Source: Erpobdella octoculata
Lineage: Eukaryota; Annelida; Clitellata; Hirudinida; Erpobdellidae
Length of the DNA stretch: 64,000 nt
Direction of reading: 5' to 3'
NCBI GenBank assembly: GCA_963978895.1
Contig: OZ022243.1
Coordinates: forward strand, 5,373,761-5,437,760
In this document: positions 22,495-32,899 of the stretch, in pieces
Numbering within the stretch: position 1 is the stretch's first letter
How the letters are laid out: every line of letters begins with the position of its first letter
Notes under the pieces: generated by a model
The model's input: the letters and a program-made list of their open reading frames with translations, nothing else
Databases searched by the model: none
Told to the model about the DNA's origin: nothing
Position numbers and translations under genes: made by a program

Positions 22495-22975
22495 TTCAAT
22501 GTGAGGAATGTCTGATTTAAGTTGATTGTTGACATCTTGCATGTGGTGACACCAGGTCAAGAAGAGATTCTGTCTCATGTGTTGGTCTTAATAATCTAGT
22601 GAAAATTATAAAATTACTTAATTAACTAATACATAAATAAAATACAATTGCTTGTTGCACTTCAAGGCAACAGTGTAAATAAAATTAAATGAATTACCAG
22701 CATAAGCCATAAAAGCAGACATAACAAGAACATCTCCAATGATGGTCGAAAATTTAATTCAATGTTCCCTCTTTTCTTGTGTGTTTTCAATAGAGTTCTT
22801 TTCAAATTCAACCAGAAACTAATTTCTCAGAGAGCTGTTCCAGAGGATGTATCTCTGTTTATTTTTGACCAATGATGGTCGACATTTAATTCTTGAACGA
22901 TTCACTTCACTGCTCCCATCTGGCTCTCTCACCAGTCAAACTGTTCAACAAGGCCACACTTCTTCCGACCTAAAA
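22495..22975 (-). pseudogene. DYNC1H1: Dynein AAA5 entry and a stalk/N-tail chimera
   Basis: 22495-22605 encodes MRQNLFLTWCHHMQDVNN. 22690-22975 begins VALLNSLTGERARWEQ (end of stalk coiled coil 2) and ends STIIGDVLVMSAFMAYAG, as expected just before AAA5. In the middle sit about 130 bp from the far N-terminal tail (SGTAL...EISFWLNL). The insert is bounded by the direct repeat ccaatgatggtcga at about 22736 and 22868. A nonsense codon (plus tta, 22886-22888) replaces the expected Gln in FKNQM. Confidence 0.85.
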
Positions 22976-23034
22976 GAAAAACTCATTTGGTTTAAAATTA
23001 GTTAATGTATTAAAAACAATTTAACAAACTACAA

Positions 23035-23575
23035 AAAACCTTGGTCTCAATGGAAGCAAGATCAGCTTTGATGGCTTGTGCACGGCTAATAAGGAGAGCA
23101 TATTCCTCCTGGTGTTACTTCTAATTCTCTTTGATGACTTCCATTTGCTTTTCGAGAGCTTGGTGGATTTCCATTGATGTCTGCTTCTTACATTTGGCTT
23201 CGTTTTCATCTTTGACCTTCAGAAAACAAAATTTTTCTTCAAATTTTGCTTTAAAATATTTTTCCTATTAACTTATATAAAATACCTACACCATCTGCTT
23301 GAGTTTGGAGCAAGATTATTCTTCTCCTCCAATTCATTCCTATTAATGGATAATGACCTCTTAATGGAATGTCTGATTTAAGTTGATTGTTGACATCTTG
23401 CATGTGGTGACCTCTTCTCCTCCAATTAATTCCACTTAACGGAATACGATCTCCGAAATTTTTCCGCCTATTCGACCGATTCTATGATCTTTTGAAGACC
23501 AATATTCAAATGAAGCTGTTGTTCTTTCAGATCTGATCTTTTTTCATTATGCAATTTTACCTGGATTGAAAAGAC
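23035..23575 (-). pseudogene. DYNC1H1: Dynein stalk coiled-coil fragments, rearranged
   Basis: 23035-23220 reads KVKDENEAKCKKQTSMEI and HQALEKQMEVI (coiled coil 1), then jumps to EEYALLISRAQAIKADLASI (coiled coil 2), skipping the microtubule-binding domain. 23285-23575 holds NEKRSDLKEQQLHLNIGL from the start of coiled coil 1, with stops. A 45-bp AAA5 snippet is embedded at about 23367-23412, a duplicate of 22505-22551. The downstream half reads RNELEEKNNLAPNSSR. Confidence 0.8.
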
Positions 23576-23689
23576 ATTCAATACCAGTCATTATTTCACC
23601 ATGATTGAAGAGCCATTAAATAATAAAAGTTATAAAAAAAGCTATAAATAGAATGTAATTCATTAGAATAACGTAATCGTACATAATGA

Positions 23690-24060
23690 TCGATGAAGTC
23701 CATATAGTTGCGTGAAATGATTGCCATAGTTTTTACTATGAAATTATAAAAGCAGAAACACCATCCTACATACAAACTACTAACCTATTGAGCAGAGCAG
23801 GTGAAGTAGATGCCCAATTCTTGAAACCTTCTGATGAAGGATTCATTGTGAATACAACATGAAAATTGTACATCACCTGCTGAGTGAACCAATTGTACAG
23901 CTCTTCTTGTGTGTCGATCTTCACACCTTTCTGTGCACCATTTCTACACTGAGTCATAAATGTAGTCATTTCATCTCCTTCAAACAATCTTTATGCTAAG
24001 TCATCGATGTAGTCATTTCATCTCCTTCAAATAATCTGGAAACCTCTCAGTTTGAATCTG
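23690..24060 (-). pseudogene. DYNC1H1: Dynein AAA4 fragments
   Basis: 23690-23735 encodes MAIISRNYMDFIDHY (end of AAA4). 23766-23987 is open for 73 codons: [35 protein letters not shown] and [20 protein letters not shown], matching the AAA4 sensor region of dynein 1. A short duplicate of the FEGDEMTT segment follows at 23990-24060. The fragments are collinear here but lack the AAA4 ATP-binding half. Confidence 0.85.
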
Positions 24061-24179
24061 CAATAAATTTAGCTCTAGATTAACTAACTAATCTTAATTA
24101 AATTAAGCAGCAAGAGAGACATATAAATATAATAATATTCCAGACTATCTCAAAAATAATGATTTAGTACTAACCATGA

Positions 24180-24800
24180 GAGATGGTGAAACTTCTTTTC
24201 TCTATCCCTTGTTCTGTGTTCTTGACTTCTTTTGTAGAACATTGTCCTCTCCATCATCCAGTGGGATGCTCTTCATTTTGAGAAGATAATTCTCAAACAC
24301 CATCTCCATGGTCAGTACATCTTTACTGAACCAGACCATGCAAAATCTACTGACAGTGGCCAATGTGGCATAACGAAGGTCTTGAGCTTCAAACATGATT
24401 CGTATCTATGAAGAAGTCTACAAATGCGTGATAGGAGAACCCTTCTAAAAATCTTCTAAACAAACATTAAGTAGTATTCCAAGATGTTATTCATTCTTAA
24501 GAGACAAGTATTTATTGTCCTCAAGAACCGAGTTGAGATTTTCAACCCATTTTGGATCAAAGTTGCCATCAAATATGATCCACTGTCTTTTTCATATTTC
24601 TCCTCACACATTTTCAATGACCCTGGAAAATAAAGTTTACTTCATATTATTCAAGAAAATATATAAATTATATGACAAATATGTTAAAATAGTCCTACCT
24701 TCTGGATGAGTGTGAAAAGTCTGTCAGTCCATTCTTCTGTGTTCTGTTGTGTGCTTCCATAAAAGGCATCTTTTAAAATACACTGAAAAAAAAGAAACAT
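24180..24800 (-). pseudogene. DYNC1H1: Dynein AAA2 C-terminal half
   Basis: 24202-24396 is open and reads MFEAQDLRYATLATVSRFCM, VWFSKDVLTMEMVFENYLLK and MKSIPLDDGED. 24490-24630 encodes [17 protein letters not shown] followed by DNKYLSL (the AAA2 Walker B neighbourhood, with VFDGD altered to FDGN). 24715-24795 encodes KDAFYGSTQQNTEEWTDRLF. Order and spacing fit three consecutive exons. The usual TVSRCG is TVSRFC. Confidence 0.85.
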
Positions 24801-24954
24801 ATGATTGTTATGCTTTCTGAACCACAAGTTTTGTCACATACATTATCACAATTATCAAGATAAACTTTCTTAAACAAACTATTCATAACATATTGCCACG
24901 ATTAAACTCAAAATAATACAGCAATAAAAAAAAGTTAAAAAGTTACTTTGCTCC

Positions 24955-25500
24955 CCAACCATCATTAATCTATGGTGGATGTTCAAAATCTGGTACATCA
25001 GCAAAACTCATCAACAGTTTCTTGTCTTTCAAGCATTCCTTGTTTGATTGCTTGAATTTTATCTCTTTTCAGAGCTCTCAAACCAAAGTTGTAGTGGGAC
25101 TGAGGAGACAACTGTTCAAAGCACAGCCTTAAAATAAAACCAATTTCTATATCGGTTGCAAAAAACCTACCAATAAAGTACAAATATTTATTTAGAACCA
25201 AATAAACTTACTTGAAGAATGGAACAATTTTCTCTGAAACTTTTTCACCAGTTCTGAATCCATGCGAGTAACCTGAGCAATAAGTTGCTTATCTGGCATC
25301 GTCATAGCCAGACTTCTGCTGAAGAACTTCTTCAAATTATCTGGAAGATTTGATCTGCCTGCATATCCAAGGTTTATGGCGATGAAGATGGCCATGGCAT
25401 AGCTTAATTTCACTTGCTTTCCAACCTTTTACCACTACCACTTGGTCCAACCTTCATCTATGGTGGATGTTCGTAATCTGGTACAGCTGCAAAACAAGTT
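24955..25500 (-). pseudogene. DYNC1H1: Dynein AAA1 end with an AAA2 P-loop spliced in front of AAA1
   Basis: 24998-25140: [39 protein letters not shown] (end of AAA1). 25192-25413, 73 codons open: [20 protein letters not shown], then [14 protein letters not shown]. Just upstream on the minus strand (25425-25470) the AAA2 Walker A GPSGSGK runs directly into the WKASE-frame remnant of AAA1 VGKQVK. Two domains are thus joined in an order that does not exist in dynein. The same join occurs at 35.53 and 53.10 kb. Confidence 0.8.
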
Positions 25501-25569
25501 AAATAAAATTTTAAATATAACATGCTAGAAAAAATTGTAAAACAGTAATCAGAAAGTTCAAATTTACTT

Positions 25570-26245
25570 TTTGCATCCAGAGACCACCATGTTCAGAATC
25601 TCCATCTCCATGGACAAGAAAAATTTAATTGCAGACTTTTCTCTGTTTTTCCTTTAGCTTCAACATTTCGGCTGGATGATATGATACACCAGGAAACACG
25701 TTCGACAACAGACTGTACAACAATGGAATGTCTTCGGCCACGAGACTTGAAACCATCGTTTCCAATATTCTTTGGATTAAAATCTGTGAATAAAATGTAT
25801 GATATGTATTCACAGTTATTATTATTTCCATAGCATAAATAATAATAACAATGAAACATTATAAATGCTTGCTTACATCTTGTTAAGGCAGTTGTTCTGA
25901 AATGGCAAACTCATCAACAGTTTCTTGTCTTTCAAGCATTCCTTGTTTGATTGCTTGAATTCGATCTCTTTTGACATTTCCAGCAAACTCTCCAGAGCTC
26001 TCAAACTAAAGTCGAAGTGGGACTGAGGAGATAACTGTTCAAAGCACAGCCTTAATCCTTGCGATTACAGCAAAACCTGAGCAATAAGCTATCTGGCATC
26101 GTCATAGTCTTCTGCTGAAGAGCTTCAAATTATCTGGAAGATTTGATCTGCTTGCATATCCAGGGTTCATGACGATGAATATGGCCATGTCATAGTTTAA
26201 TTTCACTTGCTTTCCAGCCAATTGTAATTGTATCTATATCAATAG
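25570..26245 (-). pseudogene. DYNC1H1: Dynein AAA2 start and AAA1 fragments
   Basis: 25570-25790 encodes [38 protein letters not shown], then a stop in KVCN*IFLVHGDGDSEH (AAA1-AAA2 junction). 25880-26060 repeats the ETVDEF/ALKRD end of AAA1, and 26070-26240 has worn NLPDNLK and VGKQVK pieces. The Gly-Asp-Gly-Asp stretch is the conserved GDGE-like loop before AAA2. Confidence 0.8.
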
Positions 26246-26313
26246 TGTTCAAACAAAATTTTAATTTTTAACAAAATAATAATAATCACAGTCCCAAAAA
26301 CATATTTTCATAA

Positions 26314-26871
26314 TTAAAACACAACATATATTATATAGATGCTGCCTGACCAACCTTCCTTTTCAGCAGTAGCATTTTCTTTAAGCGATTCCTGAATAGT
26401 TTGAATTTGTTGCGACACAACAGACAGCATCCTCTCTTCGAGTTTGAACTCATCAAAACAACCAATAGCTCCAACTTGACACAATCTAATAAAGATTCGT
26501 CCCATTGCTTGTGCGTTCAACAAATTTGATGCAATTAAATAACTAAAAAAGCTGTGCAGGATTTTCATGTACTCAAAACTGTTAATTTGAGAGTTTTTCG
26601 ATTGGAGCCTAGCTTTGAGAGCTTGTGTCATTGTTAAATAGCAGCTATCTATCAGAAGATTTTGTACGAGTTTCTCCTGCACACAGAAATATTCAAATCC
26701 ATAATTGAATCTTGCATCGGCTGTGGTGATGCTCAATTGTTGTAAGACGTCAGTAATCTTTGGATCGAAATAAAACATAATCTGTGAAACCCACTCAAAG
26801 TTTAGAGGATTTGATACTTTATTCTTCAAAATCAGTCTGGTCACATCTTTCTGATGGACCGATTCAGTAAT
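26314..26871 (-). pseudogene. DYNC1H1: Dynein AAA1 exon without Walker A
   Basis: The longest dynein frame here, 176 codons from the Met at 26844, with an acceptor near 26872. In order: [20 protein letters not shown] and [17 protein letters not shown] (linker-AAA1 hinge), [30 protein letters not shown], then QAMGRIFIRLCQVGAIGCFD with Walker B (CFDEF), then LEERMLSVVSQQIQTIQES. Between KARL and NAQAMG the conserved GPAGTGKTE Walker A block is absent, replaced by about 30 unrelated residues (QSKNSQINSFEYMK...). AAA1 is the main ATPase site, so this exon could not encode an active motor. Confidence 0.9.
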
Positions 26872-26944
26872 CTGAAAGTAATGAAAAATCCTAATTAGGT
26901 ATTCTTTATTGAGGTGATGAATGAATGTAATTATCAGAAAATTA

Positions 26945-27390
26945 CCAAATGTTTGAGTTTCTTCCTTGTCACAGGAGGCTACTCGTAAAGAACAGAATCA
27001 GCAAGAACATTTTGAGTAGCCTCCATAATGTCGAGAACATCTTGTGTGGCAGTCTCATAACCAGGCCCTTTTTGCTCTATTGTATGAAGAGCTTCTTCAA
27101 CATTTTTGGACCAGGAAAGTTGAGCTAGCAGTCAGCCCAACCAGTTGAGACTGGTTTATTTGTTAAAAGTCAGTTTCTTCTGCTTACTTAATTAAACTTA
27201 CTTTGAAATCTTGACTTCTCCACTGGCAAAAAATGTTTGATGTCAGCTGCTCCAGAGAATATTCCTTTGAGGTAGACTCATCTTCTTTGGATGTCGATCC
27301 AGACATAAAACAGTGCATTGATTCGATTAAACTTGTCATCCCATGAAATTGCTTCCTCTTCAAATTCATGGGCAGAAGATATTTCATTTC
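26945..27390 (-). pseudogene. DYNC1H1: Dynein linker fragments
   Basis: 26945-27115 encodes [37 protein letters not shown] (end of the linker). 27180-27390 encodes [40 protein letters not shown], with TGA where QRRW is expected and a frame change near 27290. The exon between them (INEWL segment) is missing here. Confidence 0.8.
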
Positions 27391-27415
27391 ACATTATAAA
27401 TTGTACTTGAGTTAC

Positions 27416-27975
27416 TTATAATAAGGTGAAAGGCTCATGGCTGCCACACTGTTGATTTCTTCTCATCAACATCTTTAATAAGGACTTCTTTAACAATGGC
27501 TTCATTCCTAGCAAGTCCAAACGACATGCAGCCTTCTTCATGAGCTGCTTCCAATGTCTTTTCTTGTCTGCTTTAGATTTAACTTCAACCACAAGGAAGT
27601 TGATCTTCATATGAGAAGTGATGATGGATTAGATGCATTAATAAGATGGGTAAGTTCTTATGCAAGCCAATAATTCTTTCAGTTGTGTCACAGGAGCACC
27701 AAGAGATTGACGTTTCTGTTATAAGCCCATTTATAAATTTTAATAAATTAAAATTAAATTAAATTGAGTAAATTAAATTATTAAAGCTTCTTAAATTAAG
27801 AAGTATTAAATTAAATTATTACAAGACCAATCTAACCTTCCTCGGCTGGATGGACAACCGTGGTTGTTCTTTCATGTCATCAATTTGCTGCCAAATGAAT
27901 GCCAGCTCTGACCAAAACACTTTTGAGGTCTTGCAGTTCTTCAACAGCAACCACCACTCTCTGTTTCAACTAAAA
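27416..27975 (-). pseudogene. DYNC1H1: Dynein neck and linker start
   Basis: 27416-27610 open: KINFLVVEVKSKADKKRHWK, QLMKKAACRLDL (start of the linker), then frame-shifted NEAIVKEVLIKDVDE joined to NSVAAMSLSPYYK. 27640-27720 adds RQSLGAPVTQLKEL. 27835-27975 encodes LKQRVVVAVEELQDLK and WQQIDDMKE. Splice donors and acceptors are recognisable. Closely similar to 59.84-60.37 kb. Confidence 0.8.
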
Positions 27976-28069
27976 AAAACAGGAAACAAAAAATTAAATG
28001 GCTAATATACTAAATTTATTTCACATATTATTATACATAACTGATTTATAAAATCTTTATTTCTTACAT

Positions 28070-28690
28070 GGTTCTGAAAGTTCCAATGCTTCTTTTGCTT
28101 TGCTGATGTTATCTCTTTCTTCTTTCAATCTTGAAAACTTCAAATATTGATATGGCTTTCAGTGCTTCATCAGGTTTCACGTTGCCCTAAAAGTTAGTAA
28201 GACTGAACAAATGAATTATTTATATATTTCTACCTCAAGTATTTTAAAGTGTCCAATCTATAATAATAATAATAATAATAATAATACAAAAGAATTAACT
28301 AACCTCATCAGGTTCCCAAGAAGATCAGATGTTTTGTTTTAAACTGTCAACTTGCATTTATATTGAAGAATCTTTTCTTTTCAGGATGTCTTTGATGTTG
28401 TCAATGTACAGCCAACTGTTGAGTAACTGGAATTTCTGTATCTCCAATATTTTCTGACCTTCTTTATATGAATCCACCTTTAATTAAACATGCTCACAAT
28501 TAGTTTCCTTGTTATAGATTAACTAAAGCCAACACTCGTATCAAAATATAACAATAATTGTCATCATCACCTATTTCTCTTATGAGTTCAATTTCTTCTT
28601 TAATGACTGAACATAGGTAATGAATCCAACAACTTCTAAAGTGTTTGATGTCTCAATGGACTGTTGTTCCATTTCAGTTCGAGACTAAAA
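28070..28690 (-). pseudogene. DYNC1H1: Dynein tail exons before the linker
   Basis: 28070-28190: GNVKPDEALKAISIF, with a frameshift before the KEALELS segment. 28305-28480: [13 protein letters not shown] and [15 protein letters not shown]. 28590-28690: [33 protein letters not shown]. All match the C-terminal tail of dynein 1 in collinear order. A (TAA/AAT)n run lies in the intron at 28262-28285. Confidence 0.8.
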
Positions 28691-28770
28691 AACAAACAGA
28701 CAGGAAAATATAGATGAATCCAAGCAATCACAGTTCAATTAATCTCTAAATAATGCTGTAGAATTTAAAC

Positions 28771-29380
28771 TCACCTTAGCAACTTTTCCTGCATTTCAGT
28801 TCTGAGCATATTGCCAAACTTGAGCATAAGTTCCTTATGCCAGGATTTGTATTTTAAACTAACTTTTGATTGAATCTGAACTACAACGGATTCCCACAAA
28901 TCGTTGAAGATGTTCGAACCAGCCTCTTCCAATGATGGACTCAAATACATCACTTGATTAGATGCAAAGTTCTTTTTCTTTCAATTCCTGCCATTTGTTT
29001 CCAAGCTTTAATTCCTTCCTCCAGTCTTGTTGCCAACCTGGTTTCGACCTAAATGAAAAGCAGCAATGACAAAAGAAATAATGTCAAATTCTCCATCTAT
29101 AACAATTTCTTAGTTGATCTGCACAAACCTCTTCATCAAGTTTCCTATGATTTCTAAGAAAGAAGAATGACTTTAAGTGCACGAGTTTCACTTTAAGATC
29201 AATTTCATCTGATTGACGATGATGAGCGTCATCTACTTTTTCCTGAACTGAAAAGTGACCTCTGACATCTTCTGGACAAAAAGGATCCAATTTGTAAAAT
29301 TCCCATGATTTCCCATAATGGCAAGTTGATCTTTCAAATGAGCTGTGATGCGGGTCTAGACACTGTCGATTCTTTTATTA
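28771..29380 (-). pseudogene. DYNC1H1: Dynein mid-tail fragments, partly fused
   Basis: 28771-28953 is open for 60 codons and joins VMYLSPSLEEAGSNIFNDL to [29 protein letters not shown], skipping about 60-70 residues in frame. 28960-29050 encodes VETRLATRLEEGIKAWKQMA. 29084-29290 encodes FDPFCPEDVRGHFSVQEKVD, KVKLVHLKSFFFLRN. 29340-29380 holds RITAHLKDQLA from the N-terminal tail. The region resembles 44.8-45.3 kb. Confidence 0.75.
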
Positions 29381-29484
29381 TATCTGGAAATTTAAAAAAT
29401 TTTTAATATTTTCGGAATAATTCCTCCATCTAAAAACCTTCTGCTGGCAGTTTATTACCAACAAAGTTACTTTTTCTCACCTCA

Positions 29485-29700
29485 ATAGAATTGATATCAG
29501 CTCCATCGATGTTGCCACTTCAACTCCTGAGGCTGTTGCTGCTATGAAGAAGATGTAACAGCAGGTCTCAAAATTCTTACAATTACTTGTTGTAGCTGTT
29601 CATGCTGCATTTCGGTTCTGAGCATATTGCCAAACTTGGGCAGAACTTCCTTATGCCAGGAGTAGTATTTTAAACAAACTTTTGATTGAACCTGAGTAGT
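29485..29700 (-). pseudogene. DYNC1H1: Dynein chimera: mid-tail fused to N-terminal tail
   Basis: Minus strand: [13 protein letters not shown] (mid-tail, near human residue 1150) continues without a break into HEQLQQVIVRILRPAVTSSS (N-terminal tail, near residue 470), then a deleted and shifted NIDGADINSIE. The join reverses the natural order. The same join is seen at 45.53 kb. Confidence 0.8.
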
Positions 29701-29719
29701 TTCCACTGATGAATTTTCC

Positions 29720-30245
29720 CATGTCTTGTCTAGTTATGAACTCGTTATTTAAAACTTTCTGTGCAGTATTCTTCTACATCAGGATGTATTATGTTCGTAT
29801 AACCACAAACAGAGTAGGGCTTTGTGATTAATGATATCAATCGTAGGTATGACAACATTTGGGGTGCCAACTTTATGATGATCAACTTCACCTTGTGGCA
29901 CTTTAGCTGTCCATGGCACCCATTCACCTGGCAATGAGACCTGATTATTCAAATTATAAAACCTTAGACACAGCAAATACAATATTCCAGCCCATCTCAA
30001 CAATAATGATTTCGTACTTACCATGAGAGATGGTGAAACTTCTTTTTCTGCTCTTGTTCTGTGTTCTTGATTTCTTTTGTAGAACTTTGTCCTGTCCTTC
30101 ATCCAGTGGGATGCTCTTCATTTTGAGAAGATAATTCTCAAATACCATCTCCATGGTCAGTACATCTTTACTGAACTAGACCATGCAAAATCTACTGTCA
30201 GTGGCCAATGTGGCATAACGAAGGTCTTGAGCTTCAAACATGATT
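29720..30245 (-). pseudogene. DYNC1H1: Dynein AAA2-AAA3 linker and an AAA2 copy
   Basis: 29779-29940: GEWVPWTAKVPQGEVDHHKV, PNVVIPTIDIINHKALLCLW (segment leading to AAA3). It then stops short of the AAA3 Walker A. 29954-30154 is an AAA2 C-terminal copy: MEMVFENYLLKMKSIPLDEG, with the RYATLATVS part at 30180-30240. A possible donor (GGTAAGTACG) lies near 30015-30025. Confidence 0.8.
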
Positions 30246-30264
30246 CCTATCTATGAAGAAGTAT

Positions 30265-30600
30265 CTTACATGAGTATTGCGAGAGAATAAAGATAGTTGA
30301 GGATGTTGGAACCAGCCTCTTCCAATGGTGGACTCAAATACATCACGTGATTAGTAATACAAACTTCTTTTTCTTGTAATTCATTTTTCAGCCATTTGTT
30401 TCCAAGCTTTAATTCCTTCCTCCACTCTTCTTGCCAACTTCGTTTCGACCTAAATGACTGTGTCTGATACTCTCTGATGGCTCCTCTTATGTTCGACTTC
30501 ACGAAGAGGGCATTTCAGAAGAATTCAATTGAGCCGTGATGCCGATCTCCACACGGATAATCTTTCACTATATCTGGATTGTTCAAACAGTTCAAATGTT
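30265..30600 (-). pseudogene. DYNC1H1: Dynein N-tail fused to mid-tail pieces
   Basis: Minus strand: worn RYSERLS and ITAQLN, then [17 protein letters not shown] (N-terminal tail), which runs directly into VETKLARRVEEGIKAWKQMA in the adjacent frame and then NHVMYLSPPLEEAGSNI. About 350 residues are skipped. 78 codons remain open but cross the frame. Confidence 0.75.
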
Positions 30601-30639
30601 AACAAAATAAAAACTTTTTAATATTTATTCTATAAGTAT

Positions 30640-30850
30640 TTAGTTGTTAAACATTTCCAGCTTATTACCAACAAAGTTACTTTTACTCACATCAATAGAA
30701 TTGATATCAGCTCCATCGATGTTTGCCACTTCAACTCCCACTCCATTAGCAGTCTGAGGTTGCTGCTGCTGGGATGAAGATGTAACAGCAGGTCTCAAAA
30801 TTCTTACAATCACTTGTTGTAGCTGTTCGTGGTGTCTGCAGAACCTGCAG
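30640..30850 (-). pseudogene. DYNC1H1: Dynein N-terminal tail exon, best-preserved copy
   Basis: Open from the acceptor (ctgcag near 30835-30845) through RFCRHHEQLQQVIVRILRPA, VTSSSQQQQPQTANGVGVEV, NIDGADINSIDVSKSNFVGN with no stop until 30640. Other copies of this exon (29.5, 45.4, 48.2, 62.3 kb) are shifted or cut. Immediately upstream, instead of intron, lies the LINE fragment on the other strand. Confidence 0.8.
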
Positions 30851-31305
30851 CGATGAAATTGAATGATAAAGAGACTAAGGGGTTTGTTGTGAAAGTTGGG
30901 GTTCATCAAGGTTCTGTTCTCAGTCCTTTGTGTTTCAGCATTGTGTTAGAGGAATTATCCAGGACATTCAGAGGTGGTCTATCTATAGAGCTATTGTATG
31001 CAGATGATTTAGTTCTGCTGGTAGACTCAGAAGAAATTTTGGTTGAGAAGATAAAGAAGTGAAAGCAGGTATGGAAAAGAAAAGACTGCAAAGAAATCTG
31101 GAAAAGACTAAAGTCATGAGATGTCGAGATGCTGCTGAGGGTCAACCAGCTAAGATAGGAAAGTACCCGTTCAAATTCCATCAGAGTGTGTAGTAAAGAA
31201 GTAGCTTCAAATTCCATCAGATGGGTCAATAAGAAGTGCAGGAAGATTAAAGGCAAATTGAAAGAAATAACAAATATCACTGGGAGAGGGTTAGAATGTC
31301 AGCCA
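30829..31305 (+). mobile_element. LINE reverse transcriptase fragment (palm) with zinc-motif remnant
   Basis: The plus-strand 77-codon frame reads VVKVGVHQGSVLSPLCF and ELLYADDLVLL, the PQG-like motif and the YADD catalytic box of non-LTR reverse transcriptases. After a stop at 31063, shifted frames give WKAGMEKKRLQRNLEKTKVM and SNSIRWVNKKCRKIKGKL, a decayed part of the downstream Cys/His-type segment. Both ends are cut: 5' against a dynein exon, 3' against dynein intron at about 31300. The same fragment is at 48255-48740, and the matching 3' part is at 37135-37730. Confidence 0.85.
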
Positions 31306-31339
31306 TGATCTAACCATTACTGATCATTACTGATTGTAC

Positions 31340-31985
31340 TGATAAGGATTTCGTACTTACCATGATAGATGGTGAAACTTCTTCTTTCTGTTCCTTGTTC
31401 TGTGCAAAATTGAGCAAGAGCACTGTACTGTTGAGAAGTAATTTCAACTTCAGCAATCGCAGCATCTGTTTCTTTGAATCTCCATTGATGGTCGACATTT
31501 AATTCTTGAACGATTCACTTCCCTGCTCCCATCTGGCTCTCTCACCAGTCAAACTGTTCAACAAGGCCAGACATTTCCCGACCTAAAAGGAACACTCATT
31601 TGGTTTAAAATAATTTAATGTATTAACTAATAGTTAAACATTTAATAGTTATAGTTAACAATTTAAAACAACAAAAAAACCTTGGTCTCAAAAGAAGCAA
31701 GATTAGCTTTTATGACTTTGGCCTGGCTAATAAGGAGAGCATATTCTTCCTAGTAGTATCTGGTTATCGACTTGTTAAGTTGAGCTGCTAGATTTTGCAT
31801 CTCTTTATTTTTTATCCTCTTTTCATTGGCCTCCACTTTCAAAGCAGAGTGCAAATTCCATGCAATTTCACGAGAGCAGGCGGACTGCCGAGAGATCTCA
31901 TTTCCACAAGATTCGGTTTTTATATCTCTTTCACGGATGCTTGATTAAATTTCTTGATTAAAAGATTCTAATATACCTTTTTCAC
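31340..31985 (-). pseudogene. DYNC1H1: Dynein stalk/AAA5 chimera and microtubule-binding domain start
   Basis: 31680-31985: QNLVEMRSLGSPPALVKFAW is replaced here by a worn form, with KVEANEKRIKNKEMQNLAAQ (coiled coil 2) and IKANLAS. 31500-31580: TGERARWEQGSESFKN*MST with the shared nonsense codon (31499-31501). It then joins SKETDAAIAEVEITSQQYSA from the helix after AAA5, skipping the whole AAA5 domain. It ends at a GTAAGTACG donor near 31355. Confidence 0.8.
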
Positions 31986-31987
31986 AT

Positions 31988-32410
31988 CTAATTTTCTTCG
32001 ATGTTTTCCATTTGTTTCTCGAGAGCTTTTTGGATTTTCATTGATGTTTGCTTCTTACATTTGGTTTCGTGTTCATCTTTGACCGTTCCAATTCTTGCAT
32101 TTGCCTGGTGAAGTGTCATGTGAACACACACCATAGTTGATATGACAGCTTCCTTGTGAGTACTTGGCACTGGAATGTTCTCTGAGAGACTTGTCATGTT
32201 TTGGCATGCTGAATACTACAATACAATAAAATATTAAATAAAAAACTTGAAAATGATAATGATAATATAATTAAAAGTATATTTATCAATTTATATTAAT
32301 TAAAAACCTACATTTGGTTTTTCCATGTCTATCTTAAAAGTGAATTCTTTTCCAACTTGAGAGTATGCACTGTTACTCCAGCCATCAAACTAGTTCAGCA
32401 CATGTCTGGT
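31988..32410 (-). pseudogene. DYNC1H1: Dynein AAA4 end fused in frame to stalk
   Basis: 31988-32197 is open for 69 codons: MTSLSENIPVPSTHKEAVIS, VCVHMTLHQANARIG (end of AAA4), directly followed by VKDEHETKCKKQTSMKI (late coiled coil 1). About 60-70 residues are skipped in frame. 32310-32410 holds [20 protein letters not shown]. Near copy at 49.4-49.86 kb. Confidence 0.8.
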
Positions 32411-32495
32411 AACAAGAACAGAACAAATTTTCAGTAATTTCATGAATTGTTGAGAACAACTTCATATATGAAATTATACAGTCAGAAACACCATC

Positions 32496-32790
32496 CTACA
32501 TACAAACTACTAACCTATTGAGCAGAGCAGGTGAAGTAGATGCCCAATCCTTTAAACCTTCTGATGAAAGATTCATTGTGAATACAACATTAAAATTGTA
32601 CATCCCCTGCTGAGTGAACCAATTGTACAGCTCTTCTTGTGTGTAGATCTTCAGACCTTCTTTCTGTGCACCATTTCTACACTGAGTCATCAATGTAGTC
32701 ATTTCATCTCCTTCAAACAATCTTTATGCTGAGTCATCGATGCAGTCATTTCATCTTCTTCAAACAATGTGGAAACCTCTGTTTGAATCT
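32496..32790 (-). pseudogene. DYNC1H1: Dynein AAA4 sensor segment
   Basis: Open for 74 codons: [61 protein letters not shown] short duplicate of the FEGDEMT part trails at 32720-32790. The conserved Asn-Pro-Ser is changed to Asn-Leu-Ser. Confidence 0.8.
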
Positions 32791-32899
32791 GCAATAAATT
32801 TAGCTCTAGATTAACCAACTAATCTTAATTAAATTAGGCAGCAAGAGAGACACAGCAAATATAATAATATTCCAGCCTATCTCAACAATAAAGATTTAG

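Noticed and set aside
30906..31280. 124-codon minus-strand frame opposite the LINE palm fragment (also 48344-48718)
   Set aside because: It is the exact antisense of the reverse transcriptase frame, is Ser/Phe/Leu-rich and matches no family. A shadow ORF.
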